Below are positions 38,949-51,537 of a stretch of DNA of 64,000 nt, in pieces (within the stretch, counting starts at the first letter, position 1; every line of letters starts with the position of its first letter). Below the pieces are notes generated by a model. It was not told the DNA's origin and searched no databases. It worked only from the letters and a program-made list of their open reading frames with translations. The position numbers were made by a program, and so were the translations under genes. The stretch is from Sipunculus nudus (Eukaryota > Annelida > Sipuncula > Golfingiida > Sipunculidae): assembly GCA_026874595.1 (NCBI GenBank), contig CM049310.1, forward strand, positions 54,935,058 to 54,999,057, read 5' to 3'.

Positions 38949-39003
38949 CTGCCCAATGTGGAAGAAATCTGTAGATTGAGGTTTCCTGGTCCGTGGTCAG
39001 CAT
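38949..39003 (-). CDS. weak candidate first exon (18 codons)
   Basis: ATG at 39,003 opens MLTTDQETSIYRFLPHWA and runs into a consensus donor GCAG|gtaagcc in phase 1. A stop lies 7 codons upstream. No partner exon with a phase-1 start was identified. Confidence 0.25.
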
Positions 39004-39308
39004 CACATTTTTCAAAGATTGTTAAGATAATCTAAATGCTGTACGTTCGAGGATAGTGACTTCTCAAAATTTGGTCACAAGGTCATTGGTTTGGTCACCG
39101 GAGCCACATTTTGAAAAAGCATATAAATATCCTTACACTCAAATTCAGCTGAGCGTTGAGACCCATGGGTATATCACGAAGAAAACGCTAGTATTTCTGC
39201 AGAATTATCATGCAAGCAAACAAAATGTGCATGTATTAAGTCCACAGTTTACAGTGAATTAAACGACAGCGGGTTGTGTATATATATATTACTTTCATCA
39301 ATCCTCTG

Positions 39309-39314
39309 TAGAGG

Positions 39315-39357
<43 letters not shown>
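39309..39357. repeat. (TA)n array
   Basis: TA run with one 'aaata' break, then a (TGTG)n tail. Confidence 0.97.
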
Positions 39358-39362
<5 letters not shown>

Positions 39363-40784
39363 TTATGTGTATGTGTGTGTTTGTGTTTAACGTATATATC
39401 CTACATTAATGAGGTTTTTTTTATCTGTAAGAAAACACCCCATGCATACGTACACAGGTACGAGCGCACGAGGACGTATGATGTGACGGTCGCGCTCATC
39501 GAGGTTAGAGGAGCTCTCAGATATGCCGCACAATCTATAAAAGTGCATGTCCCAGAGAAGAGTATAATTATACCAAATAAGTATTTAAAAAAATTGGAAA
39601 CGAACATAATGACATAGGAGTCGCGGGTCTCTGCCACAGATAATTTAATTCAGCAGGAAGCGATAATATAGTCAAAACATGGTGGACGTGCAGCAGTTAT
39701 GATAAGAGATAAATATATGATGTTTTATTTGAACAAAGGGATGTTCCTGAATTCAAGCATTTCCCAGGAGATAATGTCATGAGTGTTTTTTATTTCGTTA
39801 TTCTGTTTATTGGGCTGTCAGATATGACACAATAGAAAGGTCCAAATTAACCTAAAGAAAGGTTATATAAAGGTTACATAAGGCTATACTGTTGTATCTT
39901 AACAGATATAATGGTAACACTGCAGACTATATGTTTCTATGTTAATTGTATTCCTTATCTGATTATGTTGCGAATCAACAAAAAGATGAGATATCAAAGG
40001 AGATACAAACGTTTATTGAACATTTACATGTAAAATGGGCATGCATTTGTTGTCAGCAGGTTAATATGGTTAAAAGCGAGGTCAATGGCACGGAGAAACG
40101 ATTTGCGCTTAATTTGTTTATATCAGACCGTTTCTCATTATGTGTAAGATTATTATATAGATTTTTTCACACGTTACGCGTTGTGAGATAATTTTCTCCC
40201 CTCTATCGTCTTGACCATCAGGAGTTGTCACTATATTATCACTGTGACGCTTTGACGGAATATATACAAGCATATATGCCTTCAGTGTTTTGATAAAGAC
40301 GTACACCTATTACATAATAAACGTGTGGGAAACATATATAGGCCAATGCACCAAGTAATTATAGTACGGTTTGCCAAATTGCGAACTACATGTATATTGC
40401 CATGATTTAAATCTCTCTCCCTCGTCGCCAGTATAAACAGGATAACCATAAACATTTTACAATATTTTATGTTTATTTTATGCTAACATACATACATGCA
40501 TACAAATATACATAGAATAAACATTGGAAAATATAGAGACGAGGGTATAACCATACACGGAGGCATTTTCGAGAGAAGAACCAATATATTTGCGATACCA
40601 TATGAAACTAATATAACGCTTAGTTCTCGGAGTCTCATTTGGAACATGCATCAAAACAGTTCTCTGTTGGACCTACACATTTATGTACTGGCCCTCTATA
40701 TATATATACACGCTCATATACACACGTTCACAAGCGGACACAGACACAGCTGCACAATTTTCTGTTTTATTTTTGTGTGTGTAT

Positions 40785-40788
<4 letters not shown>

Positions 40789-40856
<68 letters not shown>
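40789..40856. repeat. (TA)n array
   Basis: About 33 units. Confidence 0.98.
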
Positions 40857-40863
<7 letters not shown>

Positions 40864-41014
40864 TTGTCCTGCATGGTGTATCGAAGGCCTCTCAATTTGT
40901 TATTTAATTCATTTTACCGTAATATTTCCAAGATTGATACATGCATAAGAGGTAAAATGTATTGCATCTGAACGTGTTTAGAAAGAGATGCATATAGCGC
41001 CCTGTATCCCTTTA

Positions 41015-41021
<7 letters not shown>

Positions 41022-41060
<39 letters not shown>
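41022..41060. repeat. (TA)n array
   Basis: About 19 units, followed by a shorter run at 41,065-41,078. Confidence 0.98.
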
Positions 41061-41064
<4 letters not shown>

Positions 41065-41816
41065 TATATATATATATGTCTCGAGTACAGACCTATATAT
41101 ATACACAAAGACCAAACCGGACCTCAATAACTACATGCTCTTGGTTTATTTTTCGCGGGGGTTTTTAATTCGCGATATAAGCGAAAGGGAAATCATCTCG
41201 CAAATATAATCTTTGTGAATAAGACGCCCTATCTATACACAGGTGAATAGTCCTTCTTGCTGTGCATCATTTTGTCCCGCGTGTACGTTATCGTAAGTCG
41301 AAAGGTTGATATACATATGCTTTTTTTATATTAGCTACATATAATGTACAAAAATTTCCACTCAATTCTTGTACTTTGGTATATCCATCTCAAATTATTA
41401 AGACTACGTGCATGTTAAATAATTCATATAAAGTTATGGATACCTTCTTTGTAGTTAACTGTATATGATGAGATCGCAAAAATGAAAGCCTCACGAAATA
41501 CTTAAAATGTGAAAACGCGAAAATTTGACCTTACAATTGAAACCAACTAAAGTATAATGTTATACGAAAACACTGAATGTGTTTAGTTTAATATTTGAAA
41601 GTAACTGCCATGCATGCCTGCTTTCACTCAAATGTTGAAGGCCTGCAAGTGTTTTTTTTTTCTCTGCGCAGTCCACGCCAGTATCATTAAAAAAATATTC
41701 GACGTGCCTTTATAAGACTATTCAATAGTTTGGATTCTGTTTTGGCACTGTTATGCATGGTACGCTTGTTTTGACGCCCTCCGGTTCCGGTCTCACACAA
41801 ACCTGTATGTTGTTTA

Positions 41817-41995
41817 ATGGTCATTGAAGGTATTAAGAAACAACGCATGGTCGCGATTTGCATTGATGTCGTCCATGTTTGTTTTATATAGTCCGCTCTG
41901 CCTGACGTCCCGACGCAGTAATTTAAGACCCATGATTTATTGCACATGTGTACTGTATATATAGTTATGTCGTATCTATATAAAGCACAGTAACC
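41817..41995. repeat. dispersed repeat R1, copy B
   Basis: Partner of 8,449-8,629 with scattered substitutions. Both copies end in a TATA-rich stretch. Confidence 0.8.
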
Positions 41996-42118
41996 CTACG
42001 ACCCCCATCCCAACTTTTTCAACCCTTCAACCCCCCCTCCCCCGCAGAACTCGCATCATTCATATATTTACAAATAAAATGCAAAAACATTTATTTGAAT
42101 TGATAAACTAGTAGTTTT

Positions 42119-42124
<6 letters not shown>

Positions 42125-42177
<53 letters not shown>
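42125..42177. repeat. (TA)n array, followed by T-run/G-run
   Basis: About 26 TA units; a T12-G12-type tract follows at 42,219-42,243. Confidence 0.98.
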
Positions 42178-42180
<3 letters not shown>

Positions 42181-42601
42181 TGACCGGTAACACATGCAAT
42201 AACCATATAAAGAGGCCGTTTTTTTTTTTTGGGGGGGGGGGGGCTATTCATGTAAGGTTTTTGCCTACAATTTTGGTAGGCCCAACTGTCCTGTGGCAAT
42301 CCACACTGATCATTTATAACAGAATTTTACTTTCTCGAAAAATGTGGATTGAAAGTTTTCAATTCAACCGCTTTACAAAGACCACACGATTCCTCTTTCA
42401 AATGCGAGTGCTATTCTGTTTAGACGACCGAGATGACCGCCTTTTGACACTTGCTTTCTAGGTTTACAGGTATGTTTGTTGGGTTACGCTCATGGATATC
42501 TTCCATTGATAACCAAAGTTATTGTTTGAGAAGAAATTGTTCAAAAGGAAGCCCCATGTCAGAAATATATTTTCGAAAGAATTGAAAGTGGTTTCCCAGA
42601 A

Positions 42602-42786
42602 TGGTATTGAATGTCTCTCCTCAGACAGATTCTCACCTGGACGCTCTTCTGGGAGTACATTCGCGTGCCCTTGTCTTAGTCGTACGCTGACAGGTTTATT
42701 TCTCACAGGTACCTTAAACCGCATATGAGGGCTGCCATTTTGCGTACACACTAAGACCCGGATGTCACAAGTCGCATATCGGAATG
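42602..42786. repeat. dispersed repeat R2, copy 4
   Basis: Contains attcgcgtgcccttgtctta, taaaccgcatatgagggctg, and cccggatgtcacaagtcgca. The overlapping short ORFs here are not genes. Confidence 0.75.
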
Positions 42787-43589
42787 ACGGGTCAACTGCT
42801 GGTCACTATAATTCACGATATATATTCATGGAATCAAAATCCCAAACGTATTAGGGTGTTATATTTTTAAAACTATGCCCACACATGCAGACACGGACAG
42901 CGCTGAAGGGGGCTTCACAAGAAGGCTATGTCACTTAATGAGGCGACAGCTGATCTTATGATTACGCGTCGCGCCGTTACAGTATGAACATGATTTATAT
43001 TAACCCCCCTAACCAGCGTGAATGGTGACTCGGCCATATAACTGTCTTACGCGTGGAGACTTTTTAGATTCTTAGTTACAGCCTACATAATGCTCACAGG
43101 GAAAACGTAATATACACTAACACATTTAGTGTAGTTGATCTAGGCCTGTCACTGGGTCTTTTTTAATGATAAGTACTTGTTCATTGAAATATCAATGGCT
43201 TTTTTAACAAATAAATATTAATATTGATTGATTTGGTGTTCACGCTATTATAAGTCACAAGTATCTGAATTTGAGACAACTTGCGTGGTTTGTTACGTGG
43301 TTAAATACATAATTATATATACGAGAAACACAAATTCCGTCTAGAATAAAAGGATGTAAAAACAGGCTGCCAGAAAGGAAATATGTTTATACACACATCT
43401 TTGGTAGGTGTTTTTAACAGAGTTAGGGCGTTGTTTCAAAGAATTTTTGCCTTGCAGTGAATGAATCAATTAACCATACATGAACGCAATCAATTTTATG
43501 TGTCAGACCATTAGTGTTGGGGAAACCTATTCCATGCACTGACCTATATATATACAAATGTTTTGTCACCTTAATTGCGTTATACAAAG

Positions 43590-43759
43590 GACCCAGTCCT
43601 CCCTTTTTTCGTCAGAAGCAACTGTTTTTTAAGGGCTCCAGACAAAATTTTGCGGCCTGGATCCCCCTTTTTCTAGATCTGGGGAGTTTTTTAGGGATTT
43701 CATTAGTTTTCCTGGGTTAGACCCCCCCTTTTTTTCCTAAATCCTGGATCCGCCCCTGC
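43590..43759. mobile_element. remnant of a CAGGGGCGGATCCAGG element
   Basis: The right end tcctggatccgcccctgc (43,742-43,759) matches the terminus at 12.9 kb, and C-rich lines ggatcccccttttt lie inside. A clear left end was not found. The neighbouring T-run and G-run (43,779-43,825) are separate low-complexity DNA. Confidence 0.5.
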
Positions 43760-43778
43760 ATGCGACGTATTCTGGAAT

Positions 43779-43825
43779 AGGGTTTTTTTTTTTTTTTTTG
43801 GGGTGGGGGGGGGTGGGGGGTGGGT
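43779..43825. repeat. poly-T/poly-G tract
   Basis: A run of about 17 T followed by G-rich (ggggtggggg) sequence. Similar short G or C runs occur at 4,968, 44,217, 44,842, 44,924, 46,919, 47,857, 54,546 and 61,704. Confidence 0.95.
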
Positions 43826-46800
43826 TGTCAATTGCATATTGTATCTCAATTATGGCCAAAGTATAAAGTGTATAGTATATAGTGTCAGGTCTGGAAACGA
43901 AACGCTTCTTTAATTCATTCTAATGACACTATAGCGACATATTTTGGTTTTCAGATCCATAGACTTGACACATGCATGTAGTTTTATTCGTACGACATGT
44001 TTGGTTTTTGTCATAGCTTTCTATAGCTCCGATACCAAAAGGATTCCAGGGTGGATTAAGGTTCGGGCGCAAATAACATATGAAAAGTAGAAAGAAAAAC
44101 ACGTTTAAAACTTATAACGTCTCCCATAGTTTATTTCCCTGTTTATGCAGGAAAATATGTAGTTATGCATAAATCCTCCCAGCATTCCCATTCCCCTGGG
44201 CTAAAGCTATTGCGACCCCCCCCCCCCCCCCCCCCATCCCTTTAAAAAGTCCTTTATCCGCCCCTAGATTCTTATGGACAATATCAAGAAGCAAAACCCT
44301 CTCGAAATCTAAATATCCATAATTATTATTATTTCTCTTTTTTATTACATAACATAAGGAAACGTATGAAGGGTTCTTTAGGATGAATGGATGATATCGC
44401 ATGAGGGGCCACTCGAACCTACTTTAGTGTTTATGTAGAGACCATGCATATACTGAGTGCCGCGCTTTTCAACATAGAACACTTCAGCACGATCCCTTTC
44501 TCCAGGCAAGGCCTCACAACTGAAGTTACAACACGCAGTGCAGGCATTTCTATATTACTAAAATGTGAAATTTCATTTGACCATCACCAAAAATTGTGTT
44601 GCTCACTGCATGGAAAGAGTATAAGCGTATTAATTACCATACGTAAAGAATTCGTCAAATGGCCAGTTGAATGTTCTGGTGAGGGAGAATTGTTAAGAGA
44701 GAACCTATGTTAAACAAGTTACCATGAGGGTTGTATAGATTTAGAATAAGAGGGCTTATGGCAGATTTAGAAAATAAGAGATTTTGAGAGTAGAAAAGAG
44801 TAGAGTACATAGGCGGCGAAGCTAAATATTCATGGGCGCGGGGGGGGGGACCCAATAGTAGACATATATATGTGTGTTGTGTGTGTCTCCTGATGTATTT
44901 CAATCATATAATTCGGGGCTCAGCCCCCCCCCCCCCCCCCCGTTTCGCCGTTTATGGAGTGGGAAAAGTAGTGACACGAGGAAAATCTGTTCGACTTTCT
45001 CAAACGCAACTTTGGGGCGAGCAGACGACTTCAGTGGCGGGAAAATAACGTAAATATTGGGACCACGGTTCCAACAGGAGTGTTGAGTTCAACTGCACTA
45101 TGTACTGCGTATATATAAAGGAAGGAATTTGGGCTTTTGCCAGGCGGGTCGACTACACCGGTGTCAGTTTCTGAAGGGATGACAGAATTTGTTAGAAATA
45201 ACTTCAAAGCACGTTCGGGTTAATTTAAAGCAAATTGGAGAGCACCTTTTACAAGTGCAATGTATTATTACAGTAAACACTAAAGTTGCCTAAATGGGGA
45301 ATTAACACTGCTCGGATAAAACAAGGAAAACGGTCTAGCGTGACAGTCTCAAAAGAAGTATTTGTTGATTTTAACCTCTATTGCGGAATGTGGGACTTGA
45401 CACCGTGCCCTCGATGTCACTAACATTAGCATTCAATCTCACTTCTACATGTAAGCAAAGTGCCGAGGGTGGAAAAAGGAGTGCAGGAGGTGCAATATGT
45501 GAACTGAGCGCAGCTGACGACACGCATACACACTGACTGTGCTAGAGATGTGCATGCTATAACTGTAGCGAGGCTCGAGGTTCCTTCTTATCGTGAGACA
45601 GGGGATGACGTAGCTCTTGTCGTGGAGGTAGCAGCTCTATCTGTAACCATGTGTGAAAACGCATTATCTCTCATTCTTATATATACACATACATTAATGA
45701 TAGGTAATTCAGTCCTAAAATATTATACACGACAAAGCAAAAACTGCTTATATATGCATTATATTACGTGACTCTGATAATTATTTCTATCAGACTCAGT
45801 ATGTGAATGTTTGGCCTATGTTTTATTATTTTACCTAGTATATACGTACTGGAGATGCCCTTGATTATAAAGCATACAGAAATATTTTCAGTTCATTTAA
45901 GGAACATATTTATGATGCAAAACAATAATTACTTTACATGCTGATGTTTTGATTTTTATCACAGGCACGATGCGGATATTGGATTATTACAAGCACCAGT
46001 GTACCCCTCTTATCGCTAATCACACTTGATTTTTCCCCTTACTCTGTGAGAACATCCTACAAAAATGTACCGCTGGCCGATAAAATACCTTAAAGTAACT
46101 GATCACACTATCGTATACAGTGTTACGCTTACATTCATGACGAAATTTTCAAGGCGTTTGTGAGATTTGTGTGTTTTAAACTAATGTATAATATTATATA
46201 ATTCATCTAGTATTATGTAACTTTTTTAAACCTACAACCAATCCCTGTATTCTTTCACTTCCAAACTGATTTAGTAAGTGGCATGCATTTACAGGTAATT
46301 GCATTGTATATAGCAGTGATAGACATGCATCTCAGATCTTGAGAAACTCAGCATTACGGAATGTTGAATGAACTGAAAATCTAGCTGGCACTGTATGATA
46401 GCCTTGGGTGTAAGCGGTTATATAGTGAATTTGGGGCCCGGTCAGTCGGTTGTTCAGAGACGCTTGTAACACCACGGATAGACCGTGGGAAATAGATCCC
46501 GTAAATATAAATCAACTGGCCCCTTGGGACGGGACAATAACAGCTACCGTAATCGCTTAACTCTTGTAATTTGATATGTGATAGCGCGGGGAAAACTAAT
46601 TACATCTAGTAATGGTCACATTAATCAATGAGCCGTGATATAGTGGTCATTTGTGTATTCGCGGGTATGACCACAAAATGACCACAATTATCCCGGAGGC
46701 ACACAGTTCCAAACAGTCGTGTCCGATAGAAGGGACGTTAAAGTAGCCGTGACAGGCTCTTTCAAAGCGGACTGGGGATAGCACTCCCTCTGTTATCGAG

Positions 46801-48626
46801 TTTCTGTTTGTTTTCCTGATTATATTTATGTTTGTATCGTTTGGTGGGTATATATAGACTTATAGTTGTGTTTATAGGGTGTAACACTATATTATTCCCA
46901 GACGTTTATGAGCAGCAAGGGGGGGGGGGGGGGGGGGTAAAATGAAATAAAGGTGTGAACTCCAAGTTGAAACATGTTTAGACCTAACAAGGCTAAACTG
47001 TCAGGAAAAGTGCCAACAAATTTCAAAATACGAACCATTTGGTAATTTTTCGACGTTCATAAGTTCATGATGTAATGTTGAATGTTACTGTTCAGATTAA
47101 GCATTTTACTCGTGAAAAAGGCGTTTTTTTTTCTCAGTTTGTCACATTTCAAATGATACACGTTTGGGGCCTAAAATAATTCGAAAAATATCGAAGACGA
47201 AGTTCCACTAAAATACACAATTTCAGTACAATCAAGATAATCGCTGTCATGGGAAAGTTTGAAAAGTTAATTCTGATACTAACGTTTTCTTAACAAAACC
47301 AAGTGAACACCAGAACGTGATAACATCGAAATCAGGCATTAACCATTCATTTGCATGGCCTCACGGCAGTCGCGGCCCGCGCGTCACTGAGCGTGTTTGA
47401 ATTTGGCGCTCCAGGACAGATCGCTAACACCGAAGCCGTTAGGCCCGTTAATAACAAATGTAGGCCGTGGGAATTTCTTGAAATGTAGAAAGTATCACCG
47501 AATTTTTCCGTGAGGGACTGAGGGTTGAATAACTAGCTCTTTATCAAGATCTGCTGCATTTTAACAACAGGAACAGGCCATGGGAAACATACGTTTCAAG
47601 TCATTCTCAGTATATCATCAAGAGCCTCTGATTTAATTTTAGGCTAGCCTTCTTGTATCGATTATAAATAATTACTAGTATCTGAATATTACAATATTAA
47701 GCTCCAAATCAAATGTAAATAGTGTTTACAAATGGTGTCGAAAATTGAGCTAAAATTATACGTCCAAAGCAAAATACACCCATATACATGTATATACAAA
47801 GTAAAATGTGGTGGTGGTGGTGTGTGTGTGTGTGCATGTTTGTGTGTGTGTGTGTGGGGGGGGGGGGGGTACTGTCATTTTTTTCATAATGGGGTGGCGG
47901 TTTTCCCTGGTTTGTTGTGGTGAGGGATTCTGTCCCCCTGTGGATCCCCCCCCACCCCTCACCTTTTCTCAGCGGCCCATATATAGTTCCCCTCGTAATG
48001 GCTGTAAAAAAACTCCTACATAACGTGTGTGACCGGAACACTCTAGCTGTGTGCTATTAATCGGAATATGTCAGGTTTAAAATAAAGCAGTAGTCTGGAA
48101 CCAAACGTAATTTGGGTTAATTCGTGATTCAAGTTTTTCTCTTAATGTTCTTAAACTATGTACATGCATGCAGGATTCTTTACTTAAATGTAATCATTGT
48201 GCTTCCTAATATGAATGACGCATAAAGATTGCATGGAATATCTATGGATTGTCAAAAATGTAAAATCAAAATATATAACACTGTCAACATAAATATACAA
48301 ATTTAAAATTATGATAATAATGAACAAGACCCTTGCTGGTATATTTAATTTTACAGCCTAATCCATTTTTGGCATTTTCAAGAAAAACTCAACAACAGAA
48401 TTTGCCAGGTTTCTCGAGTGCGGGCGCTATGTGTGTAACCGCATCTTATTATAACACTATAAGTTATAGTATAAGGGCCACTTGTATATATATATGTCTT
48501 CAAATATGTATACCAATATTGCGCGGTGTCCCCCGAGGGATGGCCACAAATACATGCTGGAAAATAGCCTTTTTGTTTCCAGCACCTTGCGATCTTGTGA
48601 ATAAATATGTTTACTTTATCTTTTAC

Positions 48627-48981
48627 CAGTGGCGTCAATTAATCTTTAAGGGGGGGGGGGGGGGACTTGCAGGTGTGCATGGAGGGTAATGAAAGTATAC
48701 AGTTAAGTATAAGATTAAAAAAAAATAAGGTACTATGTTAAGGTATTATTTTATATATGTTTCAGTGTATGTCAACTCTAAACTAGGTGTAGATACATAA
48801 TATATTATTATTTCATAGTAAACTCAGAAAAGGAACAAAGTATGTGATTCTAATTATTAATATATATCATTTCCAATATATAAATATTATTATCTGAATA
48901 TCAGGAGGGGGCGGGTGATTACATTGACCCCCCCCCCCCCACACACACACTTTTTATACCCCCCATCCCCCTGTATTGACT
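48627..48981. mobile_element. element with CAGTGGCGTCAAT ends and internal poly-G/poly-C
   Basis: Starts cagtggcgtcaatt followed by a run of about 15 G, and ends in a C tract, (AC)n and tattgactg. The interior (atttccaatatataaatatt) matches 35.8 kb. No ORF. A short inverted-repeat element with homopolymer expansions near both ends. Confidence 0.6.
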
Positions 48982-50592
48982 GTATCTTTGACAGTTCTGA
49001 AGAAATAAATATGTTTATCATTAAATTGCATGCATAATCACAGAGATGTGCGGAAGGAAATGATGCATGACTAACCATGAGCGCTTTATACAGGCTTTGG
49101 GCACACTTACATGCATCCATCGCTAATTTTCGTAAAAATGCAGTTGGCCTATAACAATGTTCACTGTTTAAGCATCAACTCATACGTACAAGTAGTAATA
49201 GTTTGTGGGCGGAAATTTTGCATACACATTGGATAGCTTGGTCTTGTAAATGAGACTGGTGTTGCAACCTTTTATTATTTTTAGATAACATCGATCTGTG
49301 AGTTTATTTTGGGTGATAATCACACATATTTGAGGACTGGTTTGATGTACTGGCTTAGAATCTTGCACCTCCATAAAGAGCTTGATCAGCTTCCCCTTGC
49401 ACAAGTTTGTGGTATCATCTTTACAACAGTTTTTGGTATACCTGTACCTCGCTCCATCCAAGCATCTTGAACATGACCTGTGGCATTACCTATTTATAGG
49501 TGCATGGTATTACCAAAGTCTGATGCCAACATTTTACAAGGCTTTCACTTCTGGAGACATTCCATACTTCGGCCCATGCCTCGGGTAATGAATGTTTTAT
49601 AAGAAAAGTTTTGTTACCTATTTCATTACATGAAAGTTACTATGCATTTACAATCATTTACCCCCTGCTTTCACATATAAGCTAGCAGTGTCTGCCATTC
49701 AATTAATACCAGTTAGTATCATAGTGAATAAACACACATACTCATGCATGTGCCAAAGTAAATACACATACACACTTTAGTATAGAGGTTAACACACAAA
49801 CATGTTTGTAAAATATCATTTATGCATTACATTCTGTTCCTGTAGTACACACTATGAAGATGATGATTATCTATTTTAACATTGTTATTCTTGCACCTTA
49901 TGTCCTTTGTTTCCCTCATGATCAATGGGAGAGGCTCAAAATAATGGCACTTTATTCATACTACAGTACTTATTTTGTTTTATTGAGATTCATGTTGTAC
50001 CGTCTTATAATCAATGTTTTGAAAGGTAAGTACCTCCAGTGCTGTATTTTTCCTCTGATGATGTATTATCTGAGCAAAATAAGCATTATATGACTTTTAA
50101 TGCACATGCACCATATATTATCATCATGATAAAGACTGGTACCATGGTATATGACATCTCCAAATCATGTATACACCTCTCTTTAAAGCCAGCTATTCAC
50201 CTGTCTTATTTGTAGAATTTATGATTTCTGGTTTATTCTGTGTATATATTAATGAACTGTAGGTAATTAATGGCCAGAAAGGTTCTTATAATGCCAAATG
50301 ACAGATGTATTAGTTGTCACTCATGGCAACACATGCCTATGTTGACAAACTGAAAAACCATGTGACCTAAGATGGTTGACAGCAAGCCAGCTGTTGTTAG
50401 TGAGAGCATGTGAAGCAACACCATCTTTTGATTTTTACAAACCTCTGTTTTTTTCTGATTTGTAGCAAGATAATCTTCTTGTTAGATTCTGCAGCAATTT
50501 TTGTGGGCACCCCACATGTTGTAAACAAATGTTTATAAAAAAAAAACAGGCAGCTTTTTGGCTTATTTTTATAAAAGATTCAAGAGATTATC

Positions 50593-50598
50593 TTTATT
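50593..50598 (-). promoter_or_regulatory. possible EXD3 polyadenylation signal
   Basis: AATAAA on the minus strand, about 770 bp downstream of the EXD3 stop and beyond the duplicated tail. It is one of several AATAAA hexamers expected in AT-rich DNA, so this is only a candidate. Confidence 0.2.
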
Positions 50599-50901
50599 TA
50601 ATAAATTTTAGATATAGAATGCATGGGTCTCTTTTGTTTCTTGATAACAATTAGTTACTGATTATTCTGAAGCAGCGTTTGTCAAATACTGAATTTCAGT
50701 GAGCTAATGATAAGAAAACCTTTTAATTCTAAACTAAAACTAGTGATATAGAGGAATTCTTTGAGAAAGTCAACAAGGGGCAGACTGGGACTGAGAGGCT
50801 GTAGAGAATCTGATTAATCAAATAAAGGTTTGTAAACCTGGTGAGTTTCTGGTGCATGTGTTCTTGTTGATAAAAGAAAGTGAGCAGTTTTGATTTTGGG
50901 G

Positions 50902-51537
50902 TACTATTGTAATGATAAATTTGATTTGATGTTGTGATTTAGTCTCAGCACATAGACCTATTCAAAATCCATTATTAGCAGGCCAGGAGGCCAGCTGAAA
51001 AAACAAGGCCTTTGCTAAACTTAGCTTGAGATCTGGCTTAAATATTTCTTAGCCCCAATTTTCTTTGCCGTATCCTTCAAGTATCACATTTTTCTTGAGA
51101 AACTGTTCTGATGCTTCTGGCGTAGTCTGTGTAATACTAGTTTTAGCTTCCACAAATACTTTAGCTTTTTCATTAAATTCTATTTTTACATTACTCCCAT
51201 CATCATCGTCTGCTGAATTACTACTGTAATGATAGATTTGATTGGATGTTACAATTTAGTCTCATCACATAGACCTATTCAAATATCATGATTAGCAGGC
51301 CAGGAGGCCAGCTGAAGCAAGGTCTTTGCTAAACTAAGCTTGAGACCTGGCTCGAAGGAAGATTTCTTAGCCCCAGTTTTCTTCGCCATATCCTTCAAGT
51401 ATCACATTTTTCCTGAGAAACTGTTCGGATGCTTTTGGCTGAGTCTGTGTAATACTAGATTTAGCTTCCACTAATCCTTCAGCTTTTTCATTAAATTCTA
51501 TTTTTGCATGACTCTCATCATCATCATCATTGTCTGC
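50902..51537. repeat. 318-bp direct tandem duplication spanning the EXD3 3' end
   Basis: Two head-to-tail copies (about 50,902-51,219 and 51,220-51,537). Each contains the coding tail, the stop codon and about 145 bp of 3' flank, including the shared block gcaggccaggaggccagctg. Substitutions and small indels are spread across coding and non-coding parts, so this is an old duplication and not an assembly stutter. Confidence 0.85.
51049..51219 (-). pseudogene. diverged tandem duplicate of the EXD3 C-terminal coding tail
   Basis: This segment repeats the C-terminal coding end of the EXD3 exon. It reads in an open frame from NSADDDDGSN through KIEFNEKAK to ENWG and a TAA stop at 51,049-51,051, which is 318 bp from the EXD3 stop. 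It differs from the parent at scattered codons, for example EGLVEAKSS against KVFVEAKTS. It lacks the zinc-ribbon region and its own acceptor, so it probably lies in the 3' UTR or flank of EXD3 and is not translated. Use as an alternative last exon is possible but unsupported. Confidence 0.75.

Larger units (their letters stand above)
37161..50592. other. no convincing gene
   Basis: Holds TA arrays, R1 and R2 copies, the 48.6-kb element and poly-G/C tracts. The only splice-supported coding hint is the 18-codon piece at 38,949-39,003. Other frames are short or repeat-derived. Confidence 0.5.

Noticed and set aside
45550-45771. 73-codon plus ORF (ARLEVPSYRETGDDVALVVE)
   Set aside because: Protein-like for 30 residues but no splice sites, homologue or continuation recognised.
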